NCBI GenBank assembly: GCA_020692235.1
Contig: JAIMKU010000002.1
Coordinates: 1 to 43,032 of the forward strand
DNA from: Hydrogenophilus sp.
Lineage (GTDB): Bacteria; Pseudomonadota; Gammaproteobacteria; Burkholderiales; Thiobacillaceae
Direction of reading: 5' to 3'
DNA length: 43,032 bases
Shown: in pieces, positions 1-12,048 of the stretch
How positions within the stretch are numbered: position 1 is the first letter of the stretch
How the letters are laid out: each line of letters starts with the position of its first letter
Program-made: the position numbers and the translations under genes
The notes under the pieces: generated by a model
The model's database searches: none
What the model saw: the letters and a program-made list of their open reading frames with translations, nothing else
What the model was told of the DNA's origin: nothing

Positions 1-487
1 GGATCAGCTCCATCAGCGTCACGGTCTTGCCCACGCCGGCGCCGCCGAACAGGCCAACCTTGCCGCCCTTGGCGATGGGCATGATCAGGTCGATGACCTT
101 GATGCCGGTCTCCAGGATTTCTACAGCCGCGGCCTGATCGGCGTAGGCAGGGGCCTTGCGGTGGATCGGCATGTGGACTTCAGCGCCAACCGGACCTTTT
201 TCGTCCACCGGCTCGCCTAGCACGTCCATGATTCGACCCAGCGTGGCCTTACCCACCGGTACCTTGATCGGCGCCCCGGTCTTTTTCACCATCATGCCGC
301 GACGCAGGCCGTCGGTGGAACCCATGGCGATGGTCCGAACGATGCCGTCGCCGAGTTGCTGCTGCACCTCGAAGGTCAGCGCCGGGCTGTCCAGCTTGAC
401 GGCTTCATAGATATTGGGCAACTCGCCGCGTGCGAATTCAACGTCCACTACCGCGCCGATGATTTGTACGATTTTTCCGTCAGTCAT
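1..487 (-). CDS. atpD: ATP synthase F1 subunit beta (partial, N-terminal part)
   Basis: Catalytic beta subunit of the F1 head, which makes ATP from ADP and phosphate as the gamma shaft turns. Only about 162 N-terminal residues lie in the window; the frame is open to base 1, so the 3' part is outside. The protein starts [18 protein letters not shown], has the beta-barrel domain, and reaches the Walker A motif GGAGVGKT near residues 150-157. It is the last gene seen of the atp operon, 69 bases after atpG. The ATG at 487 is the natural family start. Identification is certain; only the missing end limits it. Confidence 0.96.
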   Translation of the reverse strand, partial: MTDGKIVQIIGAVVDVEFARGELPNIYEAVKLDSPALTFEVQQQLGDGIVRTIAMGSTDGLRRGMMVKKTGAPIKVPVGKATLGRIMDVLGEPVDEKGPVGAEVHMPIHRKAPAYADQAAAVEILETGIKVIDLIMPIAKGGKVGLFGGAGVGKTVTLMELI

Positions 488-556
488 TTCAGTATCCTGC
501 TAAGTTCGAATCCTGTGGGAGCGGGGCAAGGTTATTTGCCTGGCCGCGATCCATCG

Positions 557-1417
557 TTAAACGGCCGCAGCGCCAGCCACGATCTCGCTGAGTTCCTTGG
601 TGATAGCCGCCTGGCGGGTCTTGTTGTAGACCAGTTTCAACTCTTCGATCACCGTCTTGGCGTTGTCCGAGGCCGACTTCATGGCCACCATCCGGGCCGA
701 CTGTTCGCACGCCATGTTCTCGGCCACCGCCTGATAGATCAGCGCCTCGACATAACGCACCATCAAACAGTCGACCACGCCCTTGGCCTCCGGCTCGTAG
801 ATATAGTCCCAGTAAGTCTCCTTCGGCTTGGTCTCGCCATGGAGTGGCAGCAGTTGGTTGAAGGCCACTTCCTGCTTCATGGTGTTGATAAAGCGCGAAT
901 AGGTCAGGTACAGGGCATCGATACGGCCTTCCTTGAAGGCATCCAGCATGATCTGAACCGGACCGATCAACTTTTCCATATGCGGCGTATCGCCCAGTCC
1001 AGCGGCCTGAGACACGATGCTGGCGCCCAGACGCTGCATGAAACCGGACCCCTTGTTGCCGATAGCCGTGACATCCACTTCGACCTTCTGGTCATTCCAG
1101 TCCTTCATCTTGTTCAGCGCCAGGCGCATCGAATTGGTATTGAGGGCGCCGCAAAGACCCTTGTCGGTAGTCACCAGGATCAGGCCGACCCGCTTGATTT
1201 GAGTTCGCTGCTCGACGAAGGGATGCTTGTATTCGGGATGCGCCTCGCTGAAATGGGCCGCCACCTGGGCGATCTTCTCGGCATAGGGCCGGGCGTGCCG
1301 CATCCGTTCCTGCGCCTTGCGCATCTTGGAAGCGGCCACCATCTCCATGGCATTGGTGATCTTGCGCGTGTTTTCCACGCTCTTGATCTTGGTGCGAATC
1401 TCTTTTCCGGAGGCCAT
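557..1417 (-). CDS. atpG: ATP synthase F1 subunit gamma
   Basis: Central rotor shaft of F1, linking the membrane c-ring to the alpha3beta3 head. The 286 residues match the usual bacterial length. The N-terminus [20 protein letters not shown] and the C-terminal helix ending in [15 protein letters not shown] are the two conserved coiled-coil helices that form the shaft. It lies 13 bases downstream of atpA and upstream of atpD in the standard order, so it is cotranscribed. Stop is TAA. Nothing is unusual. Confidence 0.97.
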   Translation of the reverse strand: MASGKEIRTKIKSVENTRKITNAMEMVAASKMRKAQERMRHARPYAEKIAQVAAHFSEAHPEYKHPFVEQRTQIKRVGLILVTTDKGLCGALNTNSMRLALNKMKDWNDQKVEVDVTAIGNKGSGFMQRLGASIVSQAAGLGDTPHMEKLIGPVQIMLDAFKEGRIDALYLTYSRFINTMKQEVAFNQLLPLHGETKPKETYWDYIYEPEAKGVVDCLMVRYVEALIYQAVAENMACEQSARMVAMKSASDNAKTVIEELKLVYNKTRQAAITKELSEIVAGAAAV

Positions 1418-1430
1418 CGTTCAGTTCCGA

Positions 1431-2972
1431 TCAGTAGGTGGCCGAGGCCTTGAAGTCCTCGATTGCGGCGGCGAGTCGCTTCTCGCCATCCGCATTCATG
1501 TCCCCACTGTCCTCGACCTCACGCAACAGATCGGCATACTTGCCTTTGAGGAAGGATTGCAGTGCGGATTCGAAGGCCAGGGCGCGCGCAACAACCACGT
1601 CATCCATGTAACCTCGGTTGACGGCGAACAGGGTGATGGCCATCTCCGACACACTCATAGGGGCGTACTGAAGCTGCTTCATCAACTCGGTCACCATCTT
1701 GCCGTGTTCCAGTTGCTTGCGGGTCGCTTCGTCCAGATCGGACGCGAATTGCGCAAAGGCCGCCAACTCGCGGTACTGGGCCAAGGCCAAACGAACGCCG
1801 CCACCGAGCTTCTTGATGACCTTGGTTTGGGCCGCGCCGCCCACCCGCGACACCGATAGACCGGCGTTGATGGCGGGACGGATACCGGCGTTAAACAGGT
1901 CGGATTCGAGAAATATCTGGCCATCGGTAATGGAGATCACGTTGGTCGGCACGAAGGCGGATACGTCACCGGCCTGGGTCTCGATGATCGGCAGGGCGGT
2001 CAGCGAACCGGTCTTGCCCTTCACGGCGCCGTTGGTCTTGTGTTCGACGAAGTCGGCGTTGACCCGGGCAGAGCGCTCCAGCAGGCGGGAGTGCAGGTAG
2101 AACACGTCGCCAGGATAGGCCTCGCGGCCTGGCGGCCGGCGCAACAACAGGGAGATTTGACGGTAAGCCCACGCTTGCTTGGTCAGGTCATCATAAACAA
2201 TCAGCGCGTCCTGGCCGCTGTCACGGAAGTATTCACCCATCGCACAACCGGAATACGGGGCGATGAACAGCATGGCGGCGGGGTCTGAGGCGGTCGCGGC
2301 AACGACGATGGTATGGTCCATGGCGCCGTGCTCTTCCAGTTTGCGCACCACGTTGGCGACGGAAGATGCCTTCTGGCCAATCGCCACATAGATGCACTTA
2401 ACGCCGGTTCCCTTCTGGTTGATGATGGCGTCGATGGCGACCGCGGTCTTGCCGGTCTGGCGGTCGCCAATGATGAGTTCGCGCTGGCCGCGGCCGATCG
2501 GCACCATGGCGTCAACCGACTTGAGGCCGGTCTGCACCGGCTGGGACACTGACTGACGGGCGATCACGCCGGGCGCGATCTTCTCGATCGGGCTGGTCTC
2601 GGTGCAATTAAGCGGACCCTTGCCGTCGATCGGCTGGCCAAGCGCATCGACCACGCGACCGAGTAGCGCTTCGCCTACCGGTACTTCCAGGATGCGGCCG
2701 GTACACTTGACCGTATCGCCTTCGGTGATGTGCTCATAGTCGCCAAGCACCACAGCACCCACAGAGTCACGCTCCAGGTTCAGCGCCATACCCATGGTGT
2801 TGCCGGGGAATTCCAGCATCTCGCCCTGCATGACCTCGGTCAGGCCGTGGACGCGAACGATGCCGTCGGTGACTGAAACCACTGTCCCTTGGGTATGGAG
2901 CTCGGCGCTCGATTCCAGGTTCTGTATCTTGCTCTTGATCAGCTCGCTGATTTCAGACGGATTGAGTTGCAT
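1431..2972 (-). CDS. atpA: ATP synthase F1 subunit alpha
   Basis: Non-catalytic nucleotide-binding alpha subunit of F1, alternating with beta in the hexameric head. The 513 residues are full length. Visible features are the N-terminal helix [18 protein letters not shown], which contacts delta, the Walker A motif GDRQTGKT at about residues 169-176, and the conserved stretch [18 protein letters not shown]. It lies between atpH (19 bases upstream) and atpG. Stop is TGA. Expected to be part of one long atp transcript. Confidence 0.98.
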   Translation of the reverse strand: MQLNPSEISELIKSKIQNLESSAELHTQGTVVSVTDGIVRVHGLTEVMQGEMLEFPGNTMGMALNLERDSVGAVVLGDYEHITEGDTVKCTGRILEVPVGEALLGRVVDALGQPIDGKGPLNCTETSPIEKIAPGVIARQSVSQPVQTGLKSVDAMVPIGRGQRELIIGDRQTGKTAVAIDAIINQKGTGVKCIYVAIGQKASSVANVVRKLEEHGAMDHTIVVAATASDPAAMLFIAPYSGCAMGEYFRDSGQDALIVYDDLTKQAWAYRQISLLLRRPPGREAYPGDVFYLHSRLLERSARVNADFVEHKTNGAVKGKTGSLTALPIIETQAGDVSAFVPTNVISITDGQIFLESDLFNAGIRPAINAGLSVSRVGGAAQTKVIKKLGGGVRLALAQYRELAAFAQFASDLDEATRKQLEHGKMVTELMKQLQYAPMSVSEMAITLFAVNRGYMDDVVVARALAFESALQSFLKGKYADLLREVEDSGDMNADGEKRLAAAIEDFKASATY

Positions 2973-2991
2973 AATGACTCCAGATTCGTAA

Positions 2992-3528
2992 TCAACCTAT
3001 CAGGGTCGCGGCCATGCTTGACAGCCTGCCGCGCACCGACGCATCCATAACTTCATCGCCCACCTGGATCACCAAGCCGCCGATCAGCTCGGTATCGACC
3101 TCCTGGCGGGCGTCGATCTTTTTTCCGAACTTCGTTTCCAATTTCGCCACAAGTCCCGCCATCTGCCCGTCGGACAGCGGATACGCCGTGGTGATGCGGG
3201 CATCCAGCACACCTTCCTGTTTGGCCTTGATTTCCTCAAATAGATGGGCGATCTCGGGCAGCGCAGCAAAACGTTTGTTATCAGCCAGCAGGCGGACAAA
3301 ATTACGCCCCTCTACCGATAAGCGATCGCCGCAGACGGCGACAATGACCTCAGCCACCTGCTCGGCCGGCACGGCCGGGTTGCCGGCAAGTGTGGCGACC
3401 TGCGGGTCGGCCGACACCTGGGCGGCCAGGGCCAACATGGCGGACCATGCCTGCCAGCTTTCGCTCTGCCGCGCCAGCCGGGCGACTGCCTCGGCATAGG
3501 GACGGGCGACGGTGGTGATTTCAGCCAT
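2992..3528 (-). CDS. atpH: ATP synthase F1 subunit delta
   Basis: Peripheral stalk subunit that clamps the top of the alpha3beta3 head to the b dimer. The 178 residues match the OSCP/delta family. It begins [19 protein letters not shown], the conserved N-terminal helix, and contains the family's C-terminal signature around [20 protein letters not shown]. It starts 2 bases after the atpF stop, which suggests translational coupling, and precedes atpA. No anomalies. Confidence 0.96.
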   Translation of the reverse strand: MAEITTVARPYAEAVARLARQSESWQAWSAMLALAAQVSADPQVATLAGNPAVPAEQVAEVIVAVCGDRLSVEGRNFVRLLADNKRFAALPEIAHLFEEIKAKQEGVLDARITTAYPLSDGQMAGLVAKLETKFGKKIDARQEVDTELIGGLVIQVGDEVMDASVRGRLSSMAATLIG

Positions 3529-3530
3529 GG

Positions 3531-4001
3531 TCAGAGCTCATTCTTGATCGCTTCGAGCAGATCGGCATGGGCACCGGCATCCACCTCGCGGCGCAATACC
3601 TTCTCGGCACCGGCGACCACCAACGCGGCCACGTGGTCGCGCAACTGTTCACGAGCGCGGAAAACATCCTGCTCCAACTCGGCGCGGGCCACGGCCAACA
3701 TGTGCTCGCCTTCGACCTTGGCGGCATTTCTAGCCTCGTCGATGATCTGCGCCGAGCGTTTTTCCGACTGGGCGATGATCTCGGCGGCCTTCATCTTGGC
3801 CTCGCGCAGCGACTTGGTTGCGTACTTGGCGGCCAGCTCCAGTTCGTGCCGGCCACGGTCACCGGCGGCCAGGCCGTCGGCAACCTGCTTGCGCCGCGTC
3901 TCCAGGGCCAGGACGATGGGCGGCCAGATAAACTTCATGCAGAACCATACGAAGATGGCGAAGGTTATCGTTTGCCCGATCAGGGTCAAATTGATGTTCA
4001 T
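3531..4001 (-). CDS. atpF: ATP synthase Fo subunit b
   Basis: Membrane-anchored peripheral stalk subunit of Fo. The 156 residues begin with one hydrophobic segment (MNINLTLIGQTITFAIFVWF), followed by a long charged, alanine-rich helix typical of the b dimer coiled coil. The 156-residue length matches b subunits of beta- and gammaproteobacteria. It lies between atpE and atpH, two bases before atpH. A single b gene, with no b', fits a non-photosynthetic proteobacterium. Confidence 0.96.
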   Translation of the reverse strand: MNINLTLIGQTITFAIFVWFCMKFIWPPIVLALETRRKQVADGLAAGDRGRHELELAAKYATKSLREAKMKAAEIIAQSEKRSAQIIDEARNAAKVEGEHMLAVARAELEQDVFRAREQLRDHVAALVVAGAEKVLRREVDAGAHADLLEAIKNEL

Positions 4002-4060
4002 GCCCGGACCTCTTTAAGGGTTAACGGTTGCGGAAATGACGTTAGACGTAGTCGAAAACC

Positions 4061-5565
<1,505 letters not shown>

Positions 5566-5630
5566 TAACCTCCTCTGGTACATAAATATCTAATGCAAAT
5601 CGTTAATAAATTCATCAGCAAAACTGATAC

Positions 5631-6470
5631 TTAGCGAATTCGCTTCAGTATTTCGTCCAACTGATCCAGGCTGCCGAACGCCACTGTCAGGCGTCCGACG
5701 CCCTTGCGGTTGGCGCGAATATGAACCTGGGTCGCCAGCTTTTCCGACAGGCCTTCTTCCAGACGGATCACGTCTCTATCCTGAGTCTCGTTGTTCTTGA
5801 CGACCGTCGGCTTGAGTAGCCGCGCAACCAGCCGTTCGGTTTCCCGTACCGATAATGCGTGCTTGTCGACTTCATGAGCGGCGGTCGTCTGCCTGGCATT
5901 GCTCAAGGCCAACAAGGCCCTGCCATGGCCCATATCCAACCGTCCTTTCATCAACATCTCCTGAACCGGCTTGGCCAGGTTGAGCAAACGCAATAGATTG
6001 GTGACCGCCGCGCGCGAGCGGCCGACCGACTCGGCGGCGCCCTGATGAGTCATATCGAATTCATTAATCAAGCGTTGCAGACCCTGCGCCTCCTCCAGCG
6101 GATTCAAGTCCTCGCGCTGGATGTTTTCGATCAAGGCCATCTTCAGGGCGGCGGCATCGGTGACGTTACGCACCAGCACCGGTACGTCCTTCAGACCGGC
6201 TATTCGACTCGCCCGCCAGCGCCGTTCGCCGGCGATAATTTCATATTTGCCGCTGGCCGTCGCTCGGGCGAGAATCGGCTGCATCAGGCCTTGAGCCTTT
6301 ATCGACCCAGCCAACTCGTCAAGCGCCTCTTGGTCCATCCGGGTGCGCGGCTGATATTTGCCGGGGATCAGGCTTTCCACCGGCAAGGTCAGCAAATGCT
6401 CGCCCGTTTGGGTCTCGCCTTCGGAAAGCAGGGAATCCAGTCCGCGTCCCAAACCTTTCATTTTCACCAT
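5631..6470 (-). CDS. parB: Chromosome partitioning protein ParB
   Basis: DNA-binding CTP switch that loads at parS sites and spreads to organise the origin for segregation. About 279 residues: the N-terminal signature MVKMKGLGRGLDSLL, the ParB/sulfiredoxin-like domain with GERRWRA (the CTP-binding box) near residue 90, a central helix-turn-helix with SVGRSRAAVTNLLRLLNL, and a C-terminal dimerisation tail. The ATG at 6470 is favoured because AAGGAG lies 5 bases upstream; the ATG at 6473 would leave only 2. It overlaps the parA stop, so it is translationally coupled. Its targets are the parS sites at 9827 and 18433. Confidence 0.96.
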   Translation of the reverse strand: MVKMKGLGRGLDSLLSEGETQTGEHLLTLPVESLIPGKYQPRTRMDQEALDELAGSIKAQGLMQPILARATASGKYEIIAGERRWRASRIAGLKDVPVLVRNVTDAAALKMALIENIQREDLNPLEEAQGLQRLINEFDMTHQGAAESVGRSRAAVTNLLRLLNLAKPVQEMLMKGRLDMGHGRALLALSNARQTTAAHEVDKHALSVRETERLVARLLKPTVVKNNETQDRDVIRLEEGLSEKLATQVHIRANRKGVGRLTVAFGSLDQLDEILKRIR

Positions 6471-7258
6471 CATGACTCCTTGGGTTTTCCGCGTGCCATG
6501 ATCTCGGCGGCCAACTGCATATAGGCCATGGTGCCTTTGGAATGGCGGTCATATGCCAGGGCCGGCAGGCCATAGCTGGGCGCCTCTGCAAGACGCACGT
6601 TGCGGGGAATGACCGTATCGTAAACCTTGTCACCAAAATGCCGCTTGAGTTGCTCGGACACCTGTTGCGCCAAGGTATTGCGCGGATCGAACATGGAACG
6701 AAGCAAGCCCTCGATCTCGATCCCGGGGTTGATCCTCGACTTGACCTTGCGCACAGTATTGACCAAATCCGAAACCCCCTCCAGGGCGTAATACTCGCAC
6801 TGCATCGGGATAATGGCCGCATTCGCCGCGGCCAGCGCGTTCACGGTCAGTAAATTGAGTGCCGGGGGACAATCGATCAGCACGAAATCGTATTCGTCGG
6901 ACAAGCCCGCCAAGGCCTCCTTCAGCCGATATTCGCGCTCCGGTTCATCGACCAGTTCCACTTCGGCGCCGGCCATTTCGCGGTTAGCCGGCAGCAGGTC
7001 ATAACCGGACTGGCCGGCGGGCTTGCGTACACTCCGGGCATCGGCCTGGCGCAACAGGACATGGTAGACGGTCTGCTGGCAATCCCGTTTGTCGACCCCG
7101 CTGCCCATGGTGGCATTGCCCTGCGGGTCCATGTCTACCAGTAATACCCGCTGACCAAGGCTAGCCAGCGATGCCGCCAGGTTGACCGCCGTCGTCGTCT
7201 TGCCAACGCCGCCCTTTTGGTTGGTAATCGCCAATATCCGGGCCCCGACCGTATTCAT
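6470..7258 (-). CDS. parA: Chromosome partitioning ATPase ParA (Soj)
   Basis: Walker-type ATPase that works with ParB to pull replicated origins apart on the nucleoid. 262 residues. The deviant Walker A motif KGGVGKTT lies at residues 15-22, right after the start [14 protein letters not shown], and the A' and B motifs follow (VLLVDMDPQGNAT, FVLIDCPPAL). The ATG at 7258 is chosen because a longer in-frame reading only adds low-complexity sequence overlapping rsmG. It overlaps the rsmG stop (ATGA arrangement) and the parB start, giving a coupled rsmG-parA-parB unit. Confidence 0.97.
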   Translation of the reverse strand: MNTVGARILAITNQKGGVGKTTTAVNLAASLASLGQRVLLVDMDPQGNATMGSGVDKRDCQQTVYHVLLRQADARSVRKPAGQSGYDLLPANREMAGAEVELVDEPEREYRLKEALAGLSDEYDFVLIDCPPALNLLTVNALAAANAAIIPMQCEYYALEGVSDLVNTVRKVKSRINPGIEIEGLLRSMFDPRNTLAQQVSEQLKRHFGDKVYDTVIPRNVRLAEAPSYGLPALAYDRHSKGTMAYMQLAAEIMARGKPKES

Positions 7259-7875
7259 GCCGCCCCCAGAACGATCAGGTGGCGCTCGGCCGCCAGGCCG
7301 GGAACCCGCAATTCGACATCGCGCAGCAAACGTGCGCCCTTCAATTGGGCGACCTCCTCGTTGGGATACAGGCCTTTCATGGCCAACCACTCGCCGCCTG
7401 GCGCCAGTACTGCAGCGCTAACCCGGACAAACTCGGACAGATCGCTGAAGGCGCGGGAGATGATCTGGGGAAATTTGCCATCCGGATTCAGGTCCTCGAC
7501 GCGGCCGTGAACCACTGTTACGTTGGCCAGCTTCAGCTCGATGGCAGCCTGTTGCATGAACGCGCATTTCTTGTGGCTCGAGTCGATCAGCGTGACCCAC
7601 AGATCCGGACGGGCCAGCGCCAGGGGAATACCAGGCAAACCGGCGCCGCTGCCGACATCCAGCAGTCGATCCGCTGCGATATAAGGCAGCGTCGCCAGAC
7701 TATCCAACAGGTGGTGGGTCAACATGCGCTCTGGTTTGTGTATGGCGGTCAGGTTGTAGGTCTTGTTCCATTTGCCCAGCAGGGCCAGATAATCCAGCAG
7801 TCGGGCCTGAGTTTCCGGCCCGATTTCCAGATCCATCGCTATCAATGCCTGATTCAGACCATCCGCCGGAGTCAT
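7255..7875 (-). CDS. rsmG: 16S rRNA (guanine-N7) methyltransferase RsmG
   Basis: Methylates N7 of G527 in 16S rRNA using S-adenosylmethionine. 206 residues, the normal length. The class I methyltransferase signature [17 protein letters not shown] (motif I) is clear, preceded by the family motif [11 protein letters not shown]. The ATG at 7875 has an upstream AAAGGGG. The gene follows mnmG as in most proteobacteria, but the annotated mnmG frame runs 176 bases into it because of a probable one-base indel. It overlaps the parA start by 4 bases. Confidence 0.96.
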   Translation of the reverse strand: MTPADGLNQALIAMDLEIGPETQARLLDYLALLGKWNKTYNLTAIHKPERMLTHHLLDSLATLPYIAADRLLDVGSGAGLPGIPLALARPDLWVTLIDSSHKKCAFMQQAAIELKLANVTVVHGRVEDLNPDGKFPQIISRAFSDLSEFVRVSAAVLAPGGEWLAMKGLYPNEEVAQLKGARLLRDVELRVPGLAAERHLIVLGAA

Positions 7876-9766
7876 GCGCTTTTTCCCCTTTCATACCTTC
7901 ACCCCGCTTAAGGTGGACCAGCAACACCGACACCGCGGCCGGGGTGACGCCCGAAACACGCGCTGCCTGACCCAAGGTCGTCGGCCTGGCCTGACTCAGT
8001 TTTTGCCTGGCCTCGATGGAGAGCGACGCGATACTCATATAATCAATATCGGCGGGCAGGAACATATCCTCGAACTGCCGTTGGCGGATGATCTCATCGC
8101 GTTGCCGAGTCACATAACCGGAATATTTTGCTTCAATTTCCAGTTGTCCCCGGACTGCGGGGTCGGCCGGCCCCGGCCCGGCATCCGGCAAGCTCATTAG
8201 CTCCGCATAAGACACTTCGGGCCGGCGCAACAGATCGAACAAGCTGTATTCTCGCTCGATCGGTTTGCCCAGGACCCGCATCGCATCTTCTTCCGGCAAT
8301 CGATTCGGCTGAACCCAGGTGCTTTGCAACCGCGCCGATTCGCGCGCAATAGCCTCGCGTTTGGCCTCGAAACGCCGCCAACGATCATCGTCGACCAGGC
8401 CCAGCTTGCGGCCGATCTCGGTCAAGCGCAGATCGGCATTATCCTCACGCAGACTAAGCCGATACTCGGCCCGACTGGTAAACATGCGGTAGGGCTCCGA
8501 CACACCGCGCGTAATCAGGTCATCCACCATGACGCCCAGATAGGCCTCGTCACGGCGCGGCCACCAGGCCTCTTCTTCCCGCGTCAGCAGGCCAGCGTTG
8601 AGTCCGACCAGCAGCCCCTGGGCAGCCGCCTCCTCGTAGCCGGTGGTGCCATTGACCTGACCGGCGAAAAAGAGCCCGGCGATGGCCTTTGTTTCCAGCG
8701 ACGGCTTCAGGCCACGCGGATCGAAATAGTCATATTCGATTGCGTAACCCGGACGCAGCAGGTGTGCCTTCTCCAGGCCCCGGACCGAGCGCACCAATGC
8801 CAGTTGGACATCGAAGGGCAGACTGGTCGAGATGCCGTTGGGATAATACTCATGGGTGGTCAGTCCCTCGGGCTCCAGGAATATCTGGTGGGAATCCTTG
8901 TTGGCGAAACGCTTTATCTTGTCCTCGATGGATGGACAGTAACGGGGCCCGACACCCTCGATAACTCCGGTATAGAGCGGCGAGCGGTCCAACCCGGCCA
9001 GGATGATCTCGTGGGTGCGGGCATTGGTCTGGGTAATCCAACAGGGCAACTGACGCGGGTGCATGGCCGCCTCGCCCATGAACGAGAATACCGGTTCCGG
9101 GGTATCGCCCAACTGCTCCTGCATCACCGAGAAATCAATGCTGCGGCCGTCGATACGCGGCGGCGTACCAGTCTTGAACCGACCGGCCGGCAGTTGCAGT
9201 TCGCGCAGCCGGGTAGCCAGCGATATTGACGGCGGGTCACCCATGCGGCCGGCGGGAAAATGCTCCAGGCCGATGTGAATCAAGCCGGCCAGAAACGTAC
9301 CTGCGGTCAGTACCACGGCCCGGCAATTGAACGTTACGCCAATCTGGGTTCTGACCCCGACTACCCGATCGCCTTCCAGCACCAGGTCGTCTACCGCCTG
9401 CTGGAACAAGGTCAGGTTGGGCTGGTTTTCCAGTCGGCTACGGATGGCTTTTTTGTAGAGAATACGGTCGGCCTGGGCGCGAGTGGCGCGCACCGCCGGT
9501 CCCTTGGATAAATTCAATGTCCGGAACTGGATACCGGCCTCGTCCGTGGCAAGCGCCATGGCACCGCCAAGGGCGTCCACCTCGCGGACCAAGTGACCCT
9601 TGCCAATGCCACCGATAGACGGATTGCAGGACATCTGGCCCAGCGTCTCGATGTTGTGGCTAAGCAGCAGGGTCTTGGCGCCCATACGAGCGCTGGCGAG
9701 TGCCGCCTCCGTACCGGCATGGCCGCCACCGACCACGATCACGTCGAAATTATCCGGGAAAATCAT
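7700..9766 (-). CDS. mnmG: tRNA uridine-5-carboxymethylaminomethyl modification enzyme MnmG, with abnormal C-terminal extension
   Basis: FAD protein that with MnmE installs the cmnm5 group at U34 of certain tRNAs. The N-terminus [20 protein letters not shown] has the dinucleotide-binding GGGHAG motif; [14 protein letters not shown] and the C-terminal domain up to [16 protein letters not shown] are canonical. The ATG at 9766 is preferred over a TTG at 9781. The frame does not stop at the usual place near 7893 (about 625 residues). It runs on for some 65 low-complexity residues to a TAG at 7700, inside rsmG. One extra G in the GGGG run near 7894-7897 would restore the stop (CGG GGG TGA). I infer a single-base deletion or sequencing error; the conserved enzyme is intact. 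Confidence 0.93.
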   Translation of the reverse strand: MIFPDNFDVIVVGGGHAGTEAALASARMGAKTLLLSHNIETLGQMSCNPSIGGIGKGHLVREVDALGGAMALATDEAGIQFRTLNLSKGPAVRATRAQADRILYKKAIRSRLENQPNLTLFQQAVDDLVLEGDRVVGVRTQIGVTFNCRAVVLTAGTFLAGLIHIGLEHFPAGRMGDPPSISLATRLRELQLPAGRFKTGTPPRIDGRSIDFSVMQEQLGDTPEPVFSFMGEAAMHPRQLPCWITQTNARTHEIILAGLDRSPLYTGVIEGVGPRYCPSIEDKIKRFANKDSHQIFLEPEGLTTHEYYPNGISTSLPFDVQLALVRSVRGLEKAHLLRPGYAIEYDYFDPRGLKPSLETKAIAGLFFAGQVNGTTGYEEAAAQGLLVGLNAGLLTREEEAWWPRRDEAYLGVMVDDLITRGVSEPYRMFTSRAEYRLSLREDNADLRLTEIGRKLGLVDDDRWRRFEAKREAIARESARLQSTWVQPNRLPEEDAMRVLGKPIEREYSLFDLLRRPEVSYAELMSLPDAGPGPADPAVRGQLEIEAKYSGYVTRQRDEIIRQRQFEDMFLPADIDYMSIASLSIEARQKLSQARPTTLGQAARVSGVTPAAVSVLLVHLKRGEGMKGEKAHDSGGWSESGIDSDGSGNRAGNSGPTAGLSGPAGQMEQDLQPDRHTQTRAHVDPPPVG

Positions 9767-9826
9767 TAAGTTACTTACCAACGAAGGGGTATAAACGGAG
9801 GCTGCATTCTACGCAGATTGCGCTCG

Positions 9827-9842
9827 TGTTTCACGTGAAACA
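9827..9842. promoter_or_regulatory. parS centromere site (perfect consensus)
   Basis: The 16-bp palindrome TGTTTCACGTGAAACA is an exact match to the ParB-binding consensus. It lies in the 111-base gap between the 5' end of mnmG and the 3' end of the ABC transporter, about 2.6 kb upstream of parA and about 7 kb from oriC. It should be a ParB loading point. Confidence 0.95.
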
Positions 9843-9877
9843 CTCGATCATCGAGATATGGCGGCGCGGACCGGCGC

Positions 9878-11686
9878 TTAGGCATGCTCATACAACTTGT
9901 GATAAAGCCCGCCTTTCTCCATTAAGCTGCCGTGGTCGCCCTCTTCCACAACCCTGCCGCTCTCGAATACCAGGATACGGTCCGCTTGCCTCACCGCCGA
10001 TAGCCGGTGGGCGATAATCAGGGTCGTCCGGCCACGTAGAAACTCGGCCATGGCACTATGCAGCATCCTTTCCGTCTCGGTATCCAATGCCGAGGTGGCC
10101 TCATCGAGAATAACCACCTTAGGTTCCGATAGGACCATGCGGGCGATAGCCAAACGCTGGCGCTGGCCGCCGGACAGGCGTACTCCATGCCACCCGACGA
10201 TGGTATCCAGGCCCTCCGGCATGGTTTCAACCAGACCCTTCAACTGGGCAACGGCCAAGGACTGCCATAGCGCGCTATCGAGGTATTCCCCGCCCATGGA
10301 CAGGTTCTCCCGTATGCTGGCATTGAACAAGATCGGGTGTTGCAACACGACACCGACGTTATCGCGCACCGTGGCCCAACCAATCTCCTGAACCGATGTC
10401 CCGCCATAGCAAATTTCGCCGGAATCGGGCGGGTATAAACCCAATAACGCCTGGACCAGGGTTGATTTTCCGCCCCCCGAGGCACCCACCAGGGCCACCT
10501 TCTCTCCTGGCGCCACGCTGAGGCTGACCCGATCGAGCGCTATTTCGCCTTCGCCGTAGGAGAAGCTGACCGAGCGCAGATCCAGGCCGACCGTATTTCT
10601 GTTCTGAAAGGGATTTTTACCGCCACCGGCATCGACTACCGAATCAAGCGCCAATAGGCCGTTTATCCGGGCCATGGCGCCATTGGCGGCAAACCAGGCG
10701 TACTGCATATTGATGATTTCCTGTACCGGCAACATCATGAACCAGAGGTAACCGAATACCGCCAACATCTCGCCAATAGTCAGGCCGGAGTAAAGCACCA
10801 TCAACATGGCCAGCGCCCTGAAGGCATCGAACCCAGCCAGAAAGATAAAAAAGGAAACCCGATTCATGGCCTCCGACTTCCAGGCGAATGCCGACGCATA
10901 GCGCCTGATGTCGCCAGCCTTGTCCATAACCCGCGCCAAGTAATGTTTCTCCCGATTCATGGCGCGAATCTGAGACAAGGCGTCCAACGTTTCGGCCAGC
11001 GCTTCCTGGAATATCTCGAACGCCGAATTTTCCTTTTTTTTCAGACCTTTAACCCGCTTGCCAAAACGGGCTGAAAAACCGATGACGACGGGGTTTAGCA
11101 ACAAGATGAACAGCGCCAGCCGCCAGTTCATCCAGAACAACACGACCGCAACCCCGAGCAATGACAGGATTGCCACCAGGAATCTGGCGATGGAAGCACC
11201 TAAAAAGGTGTCGATCGCATTGACGTCGGTCACGAAATGCGAAGTCACCTTACCGGAACCCAAGGTCTCGTATTGGGACAGGGCAATCCCGGATAGCCTG
11301 GCCAGCATTCGGCACCGGATGCCGTAGACGATCTCCTTGGCGACCAAGGCAAACGAGCGGCCCTGCCAAACATTGAGCACAATGGCTGCAAACCGCAGCA
11401 CTAGGGTCAACAGCAACGCCGTGCCGATATATAACTCCGGACCCTGCCAGGATTGTGGGAACCATGGCCCTATTGTCGCGATATACCTGCCGGGCCGGTC
11501 CAACAGCACCTCGTCCACCAATATCGGCAGCACCAGCGGCACCGGAACGGCAGCTAAAACCGCCAGTAGCGCGGCCACGTTACCCAATAGCAGGCTTTTA
11601 CGATGGCCGCCAACCTGATCCAGAATGGCACGCCACGACAGTGTTTCGGATTCATGCTCCAGCCTTGTGGGTGGCTTCTCTGACAT
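9878..11686 (-). CDS. ABC exporter, fused permease and ATP-binding domains
   Basis: Half-transporter of the MsbA/LmrA-like exporter type, expected to work as a homodimer in the inner membrane; the substrate cannot be read from sequence. About 602 residues: six predicted membrane helices in residues 20-330, then an ATPase domain with Walker A GASGGGKST, signature LSGGQRQRLAIAR, Walker B VVILDEATSALD and the H-loop IIAHRLSAV. The start is the ATG at 11686 (MSEKPPTRLEHESE); a TTG three codons upstream is possible. It stands alone, divergent from a small unknown ORF 62 bases away. It is not part of the conserved origin cluster, so it is probably a lineage-specific insertion. Confidence 0.9.
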   Translation of the reverse strand: MSEKPPTRLEHESETLSWRAILDQVGGHRKSLLLGNVAALLAVLAAVPVPLVLPILVDEVLLDRPGRYIATIGPWFPQSWQGPELYIGTALLLTLVLRFAAIVLNVWQGRSFALVAKEIVYGIRCRMLARLSGIALSQYETLGSGKVTSHFVTDVNAIDTFLGASIARFLVAILSLLGVAVVLFWMNWRLALFILLLNPVVIGFSARFGKRVKGLKKKENSAFEIFQEALAETLDALSQIRAMNREKHYLARVMDKAGDIRRYASAFAWKSEAMNRVSFFIFLAGFDAFRALAMLMVLYSGLTIGEMLAVFGYLWFMMLPVQEIINMQYAWFAANGAMARINGLLALDSVVDAGGGKNPFQNRNTVGLDLRSVSFSYGEGEIALDRVSLSVAPGEKVALVGASGGGKSTLVQALLGLYPPDSGEICYGGTSVQEIGWATVRDNVGVVLQHPILFNASIRENLSMGGEYLDSALWQSLAVAQLKGLVETMPEGLDTIVGWHGVRLSGGQRQRLAIARMVLSEPKVVILDEATSALDTETERMLHSAMAEFLRGRTTLIIAHRLSAVRQADRILVFESGRVVEEGDHGSLMEKGGLYHKLYEHA

Positions 11687-11748
11687 TGTTTTCAAAGGCC
11701 TTTTCTGAGCTATAAAGGATTATTGAATAGTATTGAGGGGGCGTGAGA

Positions 11749-12039
11749 ATGAACACTCGTCTGAATAGTGGTTCAACTGCCGGGAAGGATTCTCTCGGTG
11801 TACTTGAATCGCGTTATTCGCATATCGAGGAAGGGTTGCTGAGGGTGTGGCAGGACCCTGAAGCGACCGATCTTTACCTGAATTCCGTTCTGGTCGATGA
11901 CCGGGACAACCGCAAGGGACTGCCTGCGGAGGCGTTCGAAGAGTTGATGTTCCTGTCGGATTTGAATTGGAAACGCACTCATTTCAACGCCGATGGGGTG
12001 CAGGTTAGCCCGGATAATTTTAGTTTCGGCATCCATTAG
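11749..12039 (+). CDS. Small hypothetical protein (96 aa)
   Basis: I do not recognise this protein. It has 96 residues, starts MNTRLNSGSTAGKDSLGV, is acidic, and has no signal peptide, membrane segment or obvious motif. A run of aspartates and charged residues (NSVLVDDRDNRKGL) lies in the middle, and the end is aromatic (SPDNFSFGIH). The start ATG at 11749 has GAGGGGG upstream; a GTG at 11743 is closer to that motif. It is divergent from the ABC exporter (62-base gap) and convergent with mnmE, ending 9 bases before the mnmE stop. Coding is likely because it fills an otherwise empty plus-strand slot with a good ribosome binding site, but function is unknown. Confidence 0.6.
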   Translation: MNTRLNSGSTAGKDSLGVLESRYSHIEEGLLRVWQDPEATDLYLNSVLVDDRDNRKGLPAEAFEELMFLSDLNWKRTHFNADGVQVSPDNFSFGIH

Positions 12040-12048
12040 CCCGCTGAT

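Noticed and set aside
356-1453. A 365-codon open frame on the plus strand
   Set aside because: Antisense to atpD and atpG; shadow frame.
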